In this document: piece after piece, positions 17,303-25,468 of the stretch
Layout: every line of letters starts with the position of its first letter
How positions within the stretch are numbered: position 1 is the first letter of the stretch
Assembly (NCBI RefSeq): GCF_029101545.1
Contig: NZ_CP118866.1
Location: 1,426,001 to 1,490,000 of the forward strand
Length of the DNA stretch: 64,000 nucleotides
Source of the DNA: Amygdalobacter indicium
GTDB taxonomy: Bacteria; Bacillota; Clostridia; Saccharofermentanales; Fastidiosipilaceae
Reading direction: 5' to 3'
Position numbers and translations under genes: made by a program
The notes under the pieces: generated by a model
Told to the model about the DNA's origin: nothing
The model's database searches: none
The model's input: only the letters and a program-made list of their open reading frames with translations

Positions 17303-17359
17303 AAACTTACTCCCGCTTTGTCTAAATATTATAACGCTTTCCCGGAAGCTTGGCGGCAG

Positions 17360-17387
17360 AAAAAAAGCCGAGATGAACACTCGGCTT
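17360..17387 (-). terminator. Terminator after the SleB-like hydrolase gene
   Basis: AAGCCGAG (17365-17372) pairs with CTCGGCTT (17380-17387), with a T7 run on the minus strand. It separates the hydrolase gene from alr. Confidence 0.85.
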
Positions 17388-17415
17388 GTAATCTTAATCG
17401 TAATCTTAATCGACT

Positions 17416-18669
17416 TTAGGGCTTGCGTATAACCGGAGTCGGAGTTTCGTCCGGTTGATTAATTCTGACAGGTTCCCGCTTTTTCTCAGGTTGCGGCTGA
17501 AGTTGCGGTTTATCATTTTCGCTCTGCGCATTATCTTCCGGTAATTCCAACTTCTTAATAACCGGGGTAGAACTGCCGGCGGGAGCGAAGAAGACTTGTG
17601 ACGCATGCCAGACAATCTGTTTCAAACTATGTTTGAAGAAACTCGGACCTGTCTTGTAATAATTAACCGTGCAATAGTAAATAACGTCATGCGGTAAAAC
17701 ATAGCCGCCTGTAGGTCTGCCGGCCAATGCGGCATCGCAAATTCTTTTAACTTTCTCAGTCGGGGCATAGCGCTTATAGCTGCCGTTTTCATAACAGGTG
17801 AACTGATCCGGCGCTGTCAGTACCGCGCGCAAACTCTGATGCAAATAACGGGTACGGTTGACGATAATTTGAGCTACCAGTGAAATTGAAGTTTCATCGG
17901 TATAGCCCGTCTCCGCCATAACAATGTAGTACATCAACTGTGTATCGGTTAATTCTTGTGCGAAGTCATCATCAGTCACAGTCGAAGCAGCTGAATCGGT
18001 GGCTCTTTCGGCGTTTGCGGATTTAGGTGCTTGGGCGGCAGACTCGACCGGCAATTGACCGGTTGTCAAATGAATTGCCGCTTTAGGTAGAACCGTTTGC
18101 GGTAATTTACCTGTTGTTACTGCAAGCTTACCGGTAGCAGCAACACGCGTTACCTGTGCTTTCGGCTCACTTTTCGACACTGCAGCTTTTTTCTGCAAGT
18201 TACTGCCCTGTTCGCCTGTCTTCGAGCTCTTGGACGGAGTAATTGCAGCCGGAGCTTCTTTTACCTTGAGCACTTCTTCACTCTTATGTTCACTGTTCAA
18301 CAAGGAAAGCAGCGCCCGTTCCTGTTCGGAGTCACTGCGGGTAACCGATTCCTTACCGTAATCGGCAAACAATTTATTCTCATCACTCAGCTTGCTCAGG
18401 CTCTCTTTAACTGTTGTACTTGCAACTGCAGTCGGCTGTACCTGCCCGGCATTCAAAGCATAAATCTCATCATCATGGCCTTTTTTAGCAATATTCGGCA
18501 AAATCAAAGCTACACTCAACAAAGCCGAAACGGTAACTGCCGCCACACTGCTGTAACTGACAAAATGACGTTGGCGGTTCTCTTCGTGTCTGGCCCGTAA
18601 GCGCTCTCTGACAACGCCGTTAGGCGCTGCATCGAAAATTGCTAAATGATCAAAGTTATTCTGTTTCAC
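17416..18669 (-). CDS. Membrane-anchored SleB-like cell-wall hydrolase
   Basis: The 417-residue protein starts at GTG (18669), 7 nt after AGGAGG. Residues 1-36 are cytoplasmic and basic, 37-60 form one membrane helix, 65-230 are a low-complexity linker rich in Ala, Ser, Thr and Lys, and about 235-360 match the SleB/CwlJ hydrolase fold (YYIVMAETGYTDETSISLVAQIIVNR, then QFTCYENGSYKRY). The tail is rich in Pro, Gln and Glu. SleB enzymes are lytic transglycosylases known from spore germination, but the fold is also common in non-spore contexts. With a membrane anchor and a long linker this protein probably acts on the vegetative wall. Confidence 0.88.
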   Translation of the reverse strand: MKQNNFDHLAIFDAAPNGVVRERLRARHEENRQRHFVSYSSVAAVTVSALLSVALILPNIAKKGHDDEIYALNAGQVQPTAVASTTVKESLSKLSDENKLFADYGKESVTRSDSEQERALLSLLNSEHKSEEVLKVKEAPAAITPSKSSKTGEQGSNLQKKAAVSKSEPKAQVTRVAATGKLAVTTGKLPQTVLPKAAIHLTTGQLPVESAAQAPKSANAERATDSAASTVTDDDFAQELTDTQLMYYIVMAETGYTDETSISLVAQIIVNRTRYLHQSLRAVLTAPDQFTCYENGSYKRYAPTEKVKRICDAALAGRPTGGYVLPHDVIYYCTVNYYKTGPSFFKHSLKQIVWHASQVFFAPAGSSTPVIKKLELPEDNAQSENDKPQLQPQPEKKREPVRINQPDETPTPVIRKP

Positions 18670-18996
18670 TATTCCTCCTGCCGGCCGCTAAAGCCTAAAC
18701 TTAATCGGCGGCGATAACTTGTAATAAGAAAACAATCAGCTTTAGATTACAGGTTCATTACAAATTTAACATTGCTTTAATATAGGCATTCTACCAGTTC
18801 AACAAAATTTCTGCAAGTTTAATTGAAAATTATGCTGCAAATAGTGCATCTGCACTAAATTTACCTGCTTTTTTTGTTGATTATGTCAAAAAAATGCCGA
18901 TTTTAAGCGCCTACAGCTTGATTTTTTCTTAATTCGGCCCTTAGGCGAGAAAGCGGAAAGCATAAAAGATAAATATTACGTTTGTAATACTACAGT
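18670..18996. other. AT-rich upstream region of the SleB-like gene
   Basis: About 330 nt without a gene between the hydrolase start and the enolase terminator. It is AT-rich with several TAATNN tracts and should hold the hydrolase promoter, but no single -35/-10 pair stands out. Confidence 0.4.
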
Positions 18997-19037
18997 AAAA
19001 AAAGACTGCCGGCCTGCAAGCAGCAGGAGCGACAGCC
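18997..19037 (-). terminator. Terminator after eno
   Basis: On the minus strand GGCTGTCG (19030-19037) pairs with CGGCAGTC (19004-19011) with two G-T pairs, an inner CCTGC/GCAGG stem extends it, and a T7 run follows. Confidence 0.9.
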
Positions 19038-19099
19038 TTTTATCAACCCTTCAGACGGATTTCTCCGCCGACAATAAGGGCAGCAATTTCAAGGGCAAA

Positions 19100-20410
19100 T
19101 TAACGATTGAAGGAAAAAGCTTCAATTCCCTTGTATGTAGCCTTTTCGCCCAAAGCTTCTTCAATGCGGAGCAATTGGTTGTACTTGGCAACACGGTCGG
19201 TACGGCAAGGAGCACCGGTCTTAATCTGGCCGGCATTCATAGCTACTACCAAGTCGGCAATCGTTACATCCTCAGTTTCACCGGAGCGGTGCGAAACAAC
19301 ACTTGTATAACCGTGTTGAGCTGCATCGTTCATTGTTTGCATTGTTTCGGTCAAAGTACCGATTTGGTTGAGCTTAATCAAAATTGAATTAGCAGCTTTC
19401 TTCTCAAAGCCTTTAGCCAAACGCTTAGGATTGGTAACGAACAGATCGTCGCCGACCAGTTGGACTTTCTTGCCCAATTTCTCGGTCATCAGCTTCCAAC
19501 CTTCCCAATCTTCCTCAGCCAAGCCGTCTTCCAAGGAAATAATCGGATACTTCTCAATCAAGGAAGCAAACCAGTCGATCATTTCGGCGCTGGTCTTTAC
19601 TTCGCCCGTCTTCCAGAAGAAATACTTGCCTTCATGACCGGCAGCTTTCGCATGATCATATAATTCCGTTGTTGCCGGATCCATAGCGATATGGAAATCT
19701 TTGCCCGGTTCAAAACCTGCAGCTGTGATAGCTTTTACCAGGTATTCCAAAGCAGCTTCATCATGTTCAAAGTTCGGAGCAAAGCCGCCTTCATCGCCGA
19801 TAGCTGTGGAATAACCGTCTTTCTTCAACAAGCTCTTCAATGTGTGGTAAACTTCGGAACACCAACGCAAAGCTTCGGAGAAAGAATGAGCGCCTGTAGG
19901 CATGATCATGAACTCCTGCAAGTTGATGTTGTTATCGGCATGAGCACCGCCGTTGATAACGTTCATCATAGGTACAGGTAAAGTATGAGCATTCAGGCCG
20001 CCTAAATATACATACAGAGGTACATCCAAAGTTTCGGCAGCAGCCTTGGCGCAGGCCAGAGACACGCCGAGCATAGCGTTAGCACCTAATTTACCTTTGT
20101 TCTCGGTACCGTCCAACTCAATCATAGTTTGGTCGATAGCTAACTGATCAAAGACATCCATACCTACCAGAGCTTCCGCAATTACCGTGTTGACATTCTC
20201 AACCGCCTGCAAAACGCCCTTACCTTGATAACGAGTTTTGTCGCCGTCTCTTAATTCAACAGCCTCAAAAGCACCGGTGGAAGCGCCTGACGGTACAGCT
20301 GCACGACCTAAAGCGCCGTGTTCTGTCACAACATCAACTTCTACTGTCGGATTACCGCGAGAATCCATAATTTCACGAGCATGAATTTCAGTGATTAAAC
20401 TTGAAAACAT
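19100..20410 (-). CDS. eno: Enolase
   Basis: The 436-residue protein has the normal enolase length and motifs: REIMDSRGNPTVEVDV (N-terminus), AVPSGASTGAFEA, and near the C-terminus LIKLNQIGTLTET with the catalytic lysine, then VVSHRSGETED. Enolase converts 2-phosphoglycerate to phosphoenolpyruvate in glycolysis and is also part of RNA degradosomes in some bacteria. AGGAGG lies 9 nt before the ATG. It is monocistronic, with its own promoter and terminator. Confidence 0.98.
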   Translation of the reverse strand: MFSSLITEIHAREIMDSRGNPTVEVDVVTEHGALGRAAVPSGASTGAFEAVELRDGDKTRYQGKGVLQAVENVNTVIAEALVGMDVFDQLAIDQTMIELDGTENKGKLGANAMLGVSLACAKAAAETLDVPLYVYLGGLNAHTLPVPMMNVINGGAHADNNINLQEFMIMPTGAHSFSEALRWCSEVYHTLKSLLKKDGYSTAIGDEGGFAPNFEHDEAALEYLVKAITAAGFEPGKDFHIAMDPATTELYDHAKAAGHEGKYFFWKTGEVKTSAEMIDWFASLIEKYPIISLEDGLAEEDWEGWKLMTEKLGKKVQLVGDDLFVTNPKRLAKGFEKKAANSILIKLNQIGTLTETMQTMNDAAQHGYTSVVSHRSGETEDVTIADLVVAMNAGQIKTGAPCRTDRVAKYNQLLRIEEALGEKATYKGIEAFSFNR

Positions 20411-20454
20411 TTTATCAATACCTCCTAAAATCTACCGTAGCAAATTCACTTCTG

Positions 20455-20460
20455 ATTATA
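20455..20460 (-). promoter_or_regulatory. Candidate -10 box of the eno promoter
   Basis: The minus strand shows TATAAT 45 nt before the eno ATG. The region 17 nt upstream is a T-rich tract that doubles as the tail of a weak terminator, so the -35 is not clear. Confidence 0.5.
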
Positions 20461-20477
20461 ACGGACTTGGAGAGAAT

Positions 20478-20503
20478 AAAAAAGCTCAAAAAGCCTTTTT
20501 TTT
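20478..20503 (-). terminator. Weak terminator after the small lipoprotein gene
   Basis: An A-run followed by GGCT on the minus strand can pair with AGC plus T-run, giving a short imperfect stem with a T6 tail, 43 nt after the stop at 20546. The stem is weak. Confidence 0.35.
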
Positions 20504-20545
20504 GCAATTTTGCTAAAAATTAGTCATTAGCACTTATATGTATGA

Positions 20546-21082
20546 TTATTTATCAGAATAATTTTGCAAATCCTGAACTAATTCCGGAATGAAGCGAGCT
20601 TTTACTTGACTGAAAATCTCCTGAAATTTTGTTTTATCCTTCTCAGCCGGAGTATAACTGTACTTTTTGCCTTTGTAAGTTACAGTTAAGCAGTCGTCGC
20701 TCAAGCTTACGGTAGCTGTTGCATTATCTACTATTACATAGCTGACAGCCGCTTGCTTATCGGCGTCCTTCCCCGTCAAGGTCTGCAAATTGAATTTGAT
20801 TGCACTCAATTGCAGCATTTGCTGTTTGAAAGCCTGAAAGTCCTGTTTGCTTTTCTCATTAGTTTGTAAATTGTATTTTGAGTAACCGCCGGACAAGGTG
20901 ATAACACCTTTGTCTTTGCGGATTTTGCAGGTAAGTGAACCGTCCATTTGCGGGACGATATTTTGCAGCAAGGTTTGCGGATTTTCCGCTTTCAGCTCGC
21001 CGTTATTCCCGCAAGCGCTCAAGAGGGAGCAAAACAGGATGCCGGCTAAGATGTAGTTCCATATTTTCAGCTTTTTTTCCAT
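20546..21082 (-). CDS. Small putative lipoprotein of unknown function
   Basis: The 178-residue protein has a lipoprotein signal peptide: basic start MEKKLK, hydrophobic core, and lipobox LLSAC with the cysteine near residue 24. The mature part is soluble and Lys-rich, with repeated beta-strand-like segments. It begins one base after the stop of the upstream gene at 21084, and both products appear to be envelope proteins, so the two are probably one operon. No family was recognised. Confidence 0.75.
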   Translation of the reverse strand: MEKKLKIWNYILAGILFCSLLSACGNNGELKAENPQTLLQNIVPQMDGSLTCKIRKDKGVITLSGGYSKYNLQTNEKSKQDFQAFKQQMLQLSAIKFNLQTLTGKDADKQAAVSYVIVDNATATVSLSDDCLTVTYKGKKYSYTPAEKDKTKFQEIFSQVKARFIPELVQDLQNYSDK

Positions 21083-21083
21083 A

Positions 21084-21605
21084 TTATTTTTGCCCTTTCC
21101 AATCTCTGTATTTCTTATCTCTGTATTTAATCAAAATTTTTCTTATGCTTTCTTCTTCGTCCGCCGGTAAAACGACGGTGCGAACATAATCATAGAGATT
21201 TTTCAATTTTGCTTGGCTTTCCGGCTTGATTTTATAGTGACGGAGCTGTGGTGCTTCTTCGACTGCAATTTCCGCTTTGTGGAAATAGAAATTGCGGGTG
21301 CCGAATTTCAGTTTGAAATACGTTAATCCTTTTTTCGTCTCTTTTGTTTCGGTAAAGTCGCTTTCTTTCAAGCTGCCGAACAATTTTTGCACCTGCTTAA
21401 ATTCGTTCTCCGCTCCTGCCTGCGTCAATTCTTTTTCATATCCGACGCTGATAGGGCCATCTATTTCATAATAAACGCGCGTCTGCATGGCACGGACGGA
21501 ATAATTAAAGAAATTAGTCCGCTGTCGTTGATAAAAGTACAAAGCAAACGCCAGAACAACTATTATTACTATTGAAAATAAATAATATTTTTTTCGCATC
21601 AGCAT
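21084..21605 (-). CDS. Small membrane-anchored protein of unknown function
   Basis: The 173-residue protein has a basic start (MLMRKKYY), one membrane helix at residues 8-26 and a soluble extracellular part rich in Lys, Glu and aromatic residues. A GGAGAG site precedes the start; the second ATG two codons later is also possible. It forms a two-gene operon with the lipoprotein gene downstream. Function unknown. Confidence 0.7.
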   Translation of the reverse strand: MLMRKKYYLFSIVIIVVLAFALYFYQRQRTNFFNYSVRAMQTRVYYEIDGPISVGYEKELTQAGAENEFKQVQKLFGSLKESDFTETKETKKGLTYFKLKFGTRNFYFHKAEIAVEEAPQLRHYKIKPESQAKLKNLYDYVRTVVLPADEEESIRKILIKYRDKKYRDWKGQK

Positions 21606-21795
21606 CTCTCCTTCACTCTCTTTGAGTTGTTTTTTTGCTATACTTTTATATTATATTTTTGATATTGTTTTGTCAACAGTTAATGTGTCAACCTGGATTG
21701 AGAGAACTCCAAGTATAGCTACACTTTTTTGAGTGTACACTATGGATATTGGGTGCACCTTTTAACGATAGGAAAATTATCGCAAAGGTATCATT

Positions 21796-22077
21796 TTATT
21801 TCTTAAATAATTCTGAATGTGTACCCAGCCTATATAACATCAAAACAAGAACTTCATTCTTAATTTCATAAACTAAAAGCCAATCCGGTTCAATATGACA
21901 TTCTCTTGTTCCGCTATATTTTCCGGACAGACCGTGATCACAATATTTAGCTTCTAGCACACCACCGTCAGCTAAAACATCAATTACTTTTAAAAGACTA
22001 TCCGTATTTTTATTTTGTTTCTTAGCTAATTTAAGGTCTTTTTTGAATTGATTCGTGAATTTTACTTCGTATTTCAT
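21796..22077 (-). CDS. yafQ: YafQ-family mRNA interferase toxin
   Basis: The 93-residue protein matches the RelE/ParE-fold toxin YafQ: FTNQFKKDLKLAKKQ near the start, the segment RECHIEPDWLLVYEI in the middle, and the C-terminal LYRLGTHSELF, which holds the conserved histidine used in ribosome-dependent mRNA cleavage. Its start overlaps the antitoxin stop by four bases. It is AT-richer than the flanking core genes, which fits horizontal acquisition. Confidence 0.9.
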   Translation of the reverse strand: MKYEVKFTNQFKKDLKLAKKQNKNTDSLLKVIDVLADGGVLEAKYCDHGLSGKYSGTRECHIEPDWLLVYEIKNEVLVLMLYRLGTHSELFKK

Positions 22078-22346
22078 AAATCAAGTGCCGCCTTAAGATC
22101 TTCCATATTTCGATAACCCTTTACACTAGGATCAGACGCAAGCCGTCTCCCTTCCTCAATGGCAGCAATCGTTGTATCATTCGGAACCTCTAATTTAAGA
22201 GAAAAAGGAATCCCGTTCTCACGAATCGTTGTTCGCAAAAATATATTTATCGCTGTCGTCATATTGAGCCCGAGTTCTGAAAAAATCTTATCAGCTTGTT
22301 CTTTAATTTCCTTGTCTGTTCTGATATTTAAATTCGTAGTAGCCAT
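22074..22346 (-). CDS. dinJ: DinJ/RelB-family antitoxin
   Basis: The 90-residue protein begins with a ribbon-helix-helix segment (NLNIRTDKEIKEQADKIFSELG, read in two parts) followed by NMTTAINIFLRTTIRENGIPF, typical of DinJ. The C-terminal part, with EEGRRLASDPSVKGY, wraps and neutralises YafQ. It is the first gene of the pair, as usual, and the complex normally represses its own promoter, which is visible just upstream. Confidence 0.9.
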   Translation of the reverse strand: MATTNLNIRTDKEIKEQADKIFSELGLNMTTAINIFLRTTIRENGIPFSLKLEVPNDTTIAAIEEGRRLASDPSVKGYRNMEDLKAALDL

Positions 22347-22369
22347 ATACGATACCTTCCTTTTCTTTT

Positions 22370-22398
22370 ATCATACACAAATATTAGTTTATATTCAA
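22370..22398 (-). promoter_or_regulatory. Promoter of the dinJ-yafQ pair
   Basis: On the minus strand TTGAAT (22393-22398) and TATGAT (22370-22375) are separated by exactly 17 nt, 24 nt before the antitoxin ATG, which is preceded by AAGGAAGG. Confidence 0.65.
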
Positions 22399-22777
22399 CA
22401 CCTTGTCATTACAATGCATACAATTTAGACTCTTTTATCCATTAAGCATGTATTATGCTGTAAAATTGATTGTTTCAAAAAAAGAGAGACCTAAACAAAA
22501 ATCTTCAAATCAACAAAGCATATAGGAGGAATGCACCATAGCTAAAATCAATCCTTAGTCACACTCACTCATCGCTATAAGCACTTTTACGATAGCTACC
22601 GCCAAGCCTTGCTACACAAGTGCAAACTTGCACCCACCTAATCAGCCTTTGACATCAACACAACACTCTCCAATGTTCAAACCCGTACACCATAGAAAAA
22701 TAAGAGTTTACAGCGCTTAGGCCGGGGCTGTGTTAGAATTAAGATTCAAATATGAGATAAAGCGAAGGATTTTATAA
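22399..22777. other. Gene-free accessory stretch upstream of the toxin-antitoxin pair
   Basis: About 380 nt without an open reading frame of useful length on either strand. It includes an AGGAGGAATG at 22526-22536 that leads to no ORF, the palindrome GTGCAA-AC-TTGCAC at 22620-22633, and composition unlike the core genes. It looks like the remains of a mobile or accessory segment, but no element could be named. Confidence 0.4.
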
Positions 22778-23794
22778 ATGCGGATTTCTCCCGAAAAACT
22801 CTTGCCCCCGCTGCAAAAAATAGATTTAATTACCTGTGATATTGACGGCACATTGCTTAGTAACAAAGGTTTGGCTGATGAAAATTTGGATATTTTAGCT
22901 GATTTTATCCGGCGCCATAATATACCTTTTACTATAGCTTCCGGACGCAGCCTGGAAGGTTTAACCAAAGTCGCCCACCGGCTGCAGTTAGCCGATTACC
23001 CTTTAATCGGAGATAACGGCGCTGTCGTTTACAGCAATGTAACGGACGCGGAAATTTTATACGAGGAATTACTCTTTGCGCCGCAGACAGGAACGGCTGT
23101 TGCGCAGCTGACGGCTGCATACGGGTCGCATTTGGAGAACTTGATTTTACCGTATACTTTTCCGTCCAACATGAACACGCAGACGGGAGAAGCGGCTTTA
23201 GCGCCGCAGAAATATAGCGTTGATCTGCTTAAAGCTATCTACATTTATAAAGTATTACGTTTCGCTGCTGCAAATAATATTGCTTCTTCTTATGCTTCCT
23301 CGCATCGGGAACGGGCCTTTGCGCCCCACGCTTTATGGGAAGTGGAATATTTGACCGACGATTTGGCAACAACTTATGTTCCCTTGGATTTCGCAGCTTT
23401 CAGTCGTTTACCTGTTTACAAAATTTTCCTGCTGACGGATGAAAAGCACAGCGAACAGAAAGAGGTTTTCGACCAAATATCAGCCTGGCTGGCACCTTTG
23501 GCGCAGGAATTGAATATCATTCGCTACGGCTCGTACATGCTGGATATTATGCTGAAAAACGTTGATAAAAGTAAAGGCGTTATTTTCCTGCAGAAGCACA
23601 GCCCGTATCGTCATATTGCCGCTATCGGTGACGCTCTGAACGACTTGGGGATGCTGAAAGCTGCCGATATAAGCGGCTGTGTCGCCAATGCGCAAGCGGA
23701 ATTGTTCGCTTGGACCGATTTTCATGCTTCCGGTTCTTATAATGCCGGCGTGCTGGAGTTTTTGAAATTTCTGCTGCGGGAAAATTATCTTTGA
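22778..23794 (+). CDS. HAD-superfamily phosphatase, Cof-type
   Basis: The 338-residue protein has all HAD motifs: motif I ITCDIDGTLL (residues 18-27, catalytic Asp pair), motif II TIASGRS, motif III around the lysine in NVDKSKGV, and motif IV AAIGDALNDLGML. The order with a large cap between II and III is type IIB, as in the Cof family that dephosphorylates sugar phosphates and flavin or pyridoxal phosphates. It is about 60 residues longer than typical Cof proteins. GAAGGA lies 9 nt before the ATG. Substrate cannot be predicted. Confidence 0.9.
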   Translation: MRISPEKLLPPLQKIDLITCDIDGTLLSNKGLADENLDILADFIRRHNIPFTIASGRSLEGLTKVAHRLQLADYPLIGDNGAVVYSNVTDAEILYEELLFAPQTGTAVAQLTAAYGSHLENLILPYTFPSNMNTQTGEAALAPQKYSVDLLKAIYIYKVLRFAAANNIASSYASSHRERAFAPHALWEVEYLTDDLATTYVPLDFAAFSRLPVYKIFLLTDEKHSEQKEVFDQISAWLAPLAQELNIIRYGSYMLDIMLKNVDKSKGVIFLQKHSPYRHIAAIGDALNDLGMLKAADISGCVANAQAELFAWTDFHASGSYNAGVLEFLKFLLRENYL

Positions 23795-23886
23795 GCGGCG
23801 ACAAAATCAGTTTGGAGCTGCGCTTGGAGCGGCGGGATGCGAAATTATTTAAGCGGTATCACGCCTTAGCCGAATATTTACAATAG
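23791..23886 (+). pseudogene. Possible truncated ribbon-helix-helix antitoxin-like ORF
   Basis: Beginning with TTG overlapping the HAD stop, 31 codons read SGDKISLELRLERRDAKLF and then KRYHALAEYLQ before a stop. This resembles the first half of RHH antitoxins of the type that read SLRL-x-DAKLFKxYA. A full-length version would be about twice as long. GGGAA lies 9 nt upstream. It may be a decayed antitoxin gene or a chance ORF. Confidence 0.3.
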
Positions 23887-23899
23887 TTAAGGTTATTCA

Positions 23900-23908
23900 T
23901 GCTACACT
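23900..23908 (+). promoter_or_regulatory. Extended -10 promoter of trxA
   Basis: TGCTACACT is an extended -10 element 60 nt before the trxA ATG. The -35 region is weak, which extended -10 promoters tolerate. Confidence 0.45.
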
Positions 23909-23968
23909 TAAAGAAGAACGCTTGCTGTTACCGAGTTTTCGGTCGGTCAAGCGGAATGAGGAGGCAAT

Positions 23969-24289
23969 ATGGAACTCAAATTAAACAGTGCTAATTTTCA
24001 AAAAGAAGTAATGGATGTTAAAGACAAATTGGTTATGGTCGATTTCTGGGCAACTTGGTGCGGTCCGTGTCGGGCTTTAGGTCCGGTTGTCGAAGAGCTG
24101 GCGGAAGCTTACGCAGGTAAAGTTGTTGTCGGTAAGGTTAATGTAGATGAAGAACCGGAGTTGGCAGCACAATTCAAAGTCAGCAGCATTCCCAGCATCT
24201 TTTTCCTGAAGAACGGTGAAGTTGTCAAGCATTGTGTCGGTTTCCAGGAGTATGAAAACTGGGTACAGATTATTGACAGTCTGCTTTAA
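23969..24289 (+). CDS. trxA: Thioredoxin
   Basis: The 106-residue protein has the thioredoxin fold with active-site WCGPC at residues 30-34, the VDFWATW strand before it, and the cis-proline in SSIPSIFFL. It reduces disulfides in the cytoplasm and supports ribonucleotide reductase and peroxiredoxins. GAGGAGG lies 6 nt before the ATG. A 10-bp stem without a T run lies after the gene at 24312-24357. Confidence 0.97.
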   Translation: MELKLNSANFQKEVMDVKDKLVMVDFWATWCGPCRALGPVVEELAEAYAGKVVVGKVNVDEEPELAAQFKVSSIPSIFFLKNGEVVKHCVGFQEYENWVQIIDSLL

Positions 24290-24397
24290 TTTTTAGAAGC
24301 TGAAAAATTTTGAAACTCCGAATTTCGCTGACTTGCAGTTATCGTTTTCGGAGTTTCGACTTATAGTTGCGGCTGATGACAGGGAGGGCAATAGCGC

Positions 24398-25354
24398 GTG
24401 TGGCAATTAAACGAGATTACAAAGCAAAGTTTGCAACAACAAGCGCAGCAACGGCCGGCCGATATTTATAAGAGTATCGCCGGCAAGGTTCTGCTTTTAA
24501 CCGGCAGTTTTGAGTATCCGGGAGCGGCGCTTCTGAGTTTGGCTGCAGCAAGGAAAAGCGGCGTCGGTTATGCCTGTTTGGATGTGGCGCGGGAGCTTAT
24601 ACCGGCTTTTGCCGCCCGTTATCCCGGAGCTTTGTATCAGCCGCGAATCAGTGCCGATTCTGCCGAGTTTTCCGACACTTTGTCGTCACTTTTATCTAAT
24701 TATGATGCTGTCTTAATCGGTTGCGGCCGGGGGATCAATTCCACGACCGGGCAAGAGTTGAAGTTCCTGCTTACGCATGCGAATAACTTGATAATTGATG
24801 CTGATGCTTTGAGGCTTTTAGCTGAATTACAAGCTCAGGGGGAGCTTGCTCCGCTGCTTGCAACAAGGCAGAGGCTTAATTTGGCTACACCCGTCATTTT
24901 GCCGCATTATGGTGAGTTGAAAAGCTTATATCAGGTTCTTGCATCCGCCGGCTGCTCTCTAACTGCCGCCGATTATGCGCTTTTATCTCAAATTGAGGAC
25001 GAAGCGGCACGTAGGCGTTTGACTGCGGCTTTACTTGTGCAAAAGGCATATCAGGTAAATATAGTTGTTAAGGGGGTTCCGACTTATTGTCTGGTCGATA
25101 ATCAATGTTGGTGCAATACGGACGCCTGTAATGCTTTGGCTAAAGCCGGCAGCGGAGATGTTTTGGCCGGATTACTCGCCGGGCTTCTGGCGCAGGGATT
25201 TTCCGCCGCTGCTGCTATGTCGATAGCTGTTTATGTTCACTGCCGGACGGCAATCGTTCTCAGTGAGCGTTGTGCTTCTACCAGGACGGTGATGCCGGAA
25301 GATTTGCCCGCAGCTTTTGCCGCAGTTTTTGCAAGTATCGGCTTGGCCTGCTGA
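24398..25354 (+). CDS. nnrD: ADP-dependent NAD(P)H-hydrate dehydratase
   Basis: The 318-residue protein matches the ribokinase-like YjeF C-terminal domain: LIIDADAL (residues 128-135), LPHYGEL where most family members have TPHxGE, and the anion-hole motif GSGDVLAGLLAGLLAQG near residue 250. The enzyme repairs hydrated NADH and NADPH using ADP. The epimerase domain NnrE, often fused, is absent. The start is GTG at 24398, 10 nt after GGGAGGG. It is convergent with a lipoprotein gene. Confidence 0.85.
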   Translation: MWQLNEITKQSLQQQAQQRPADIYKSIAGKVLLLTGSFEYPGAALLSLAAARKSGVGYACLDVARELIPAFAARYPGALYQPRISADSAEFSDTLSSLLSNYDAVLIGCGRGINSTTGQELKFLLTHANNLIIDADALRLLAELQAQGELAPLLATRQRLNLATPVILPHYGELKSLYQVLASAGCSLTAADYALLSQIEDEAARRRLTAALLVQKAYQVNIVVKGVPTYCLVDNQCWCNTDACNALAKAGSGDVLAGLLAGLLAQGFSAAAAMSIAVYVHCRTAIVLSERCASTRTVMPEDLPAAFAAVFASIGLAC

Positions 25355-25468
25355 TTATGGGCTTACTGCGCTTGAGCTTATGCGCCCGCGGTATCCTATT
25401 CTAAAGGCATTTTTCTGCAGCGACTATAGACCTGCCGCCCGGATTTGCGACATTGCGTTCCGGCGAAT

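Noticed and set aside
17388..17412. Tandem TAATCTTAATCG repeat after the SleB-like gene
   Set aside because: Two units only, next to the terminator; probably slippage without function.
21732..21741. Palindrome AGTGTACACT downstream of yafQ
   Set aside because: Short and without a promoter nearby; expected by chance at this size.
24312..24357. Ten-bp hairpin GAAACTCCGA/TCGGAGTTTC after trxA as a terminator
   Set aside because: No T run follows on the plus strand, so it is not a classical terminator for trxA. It may be structural.
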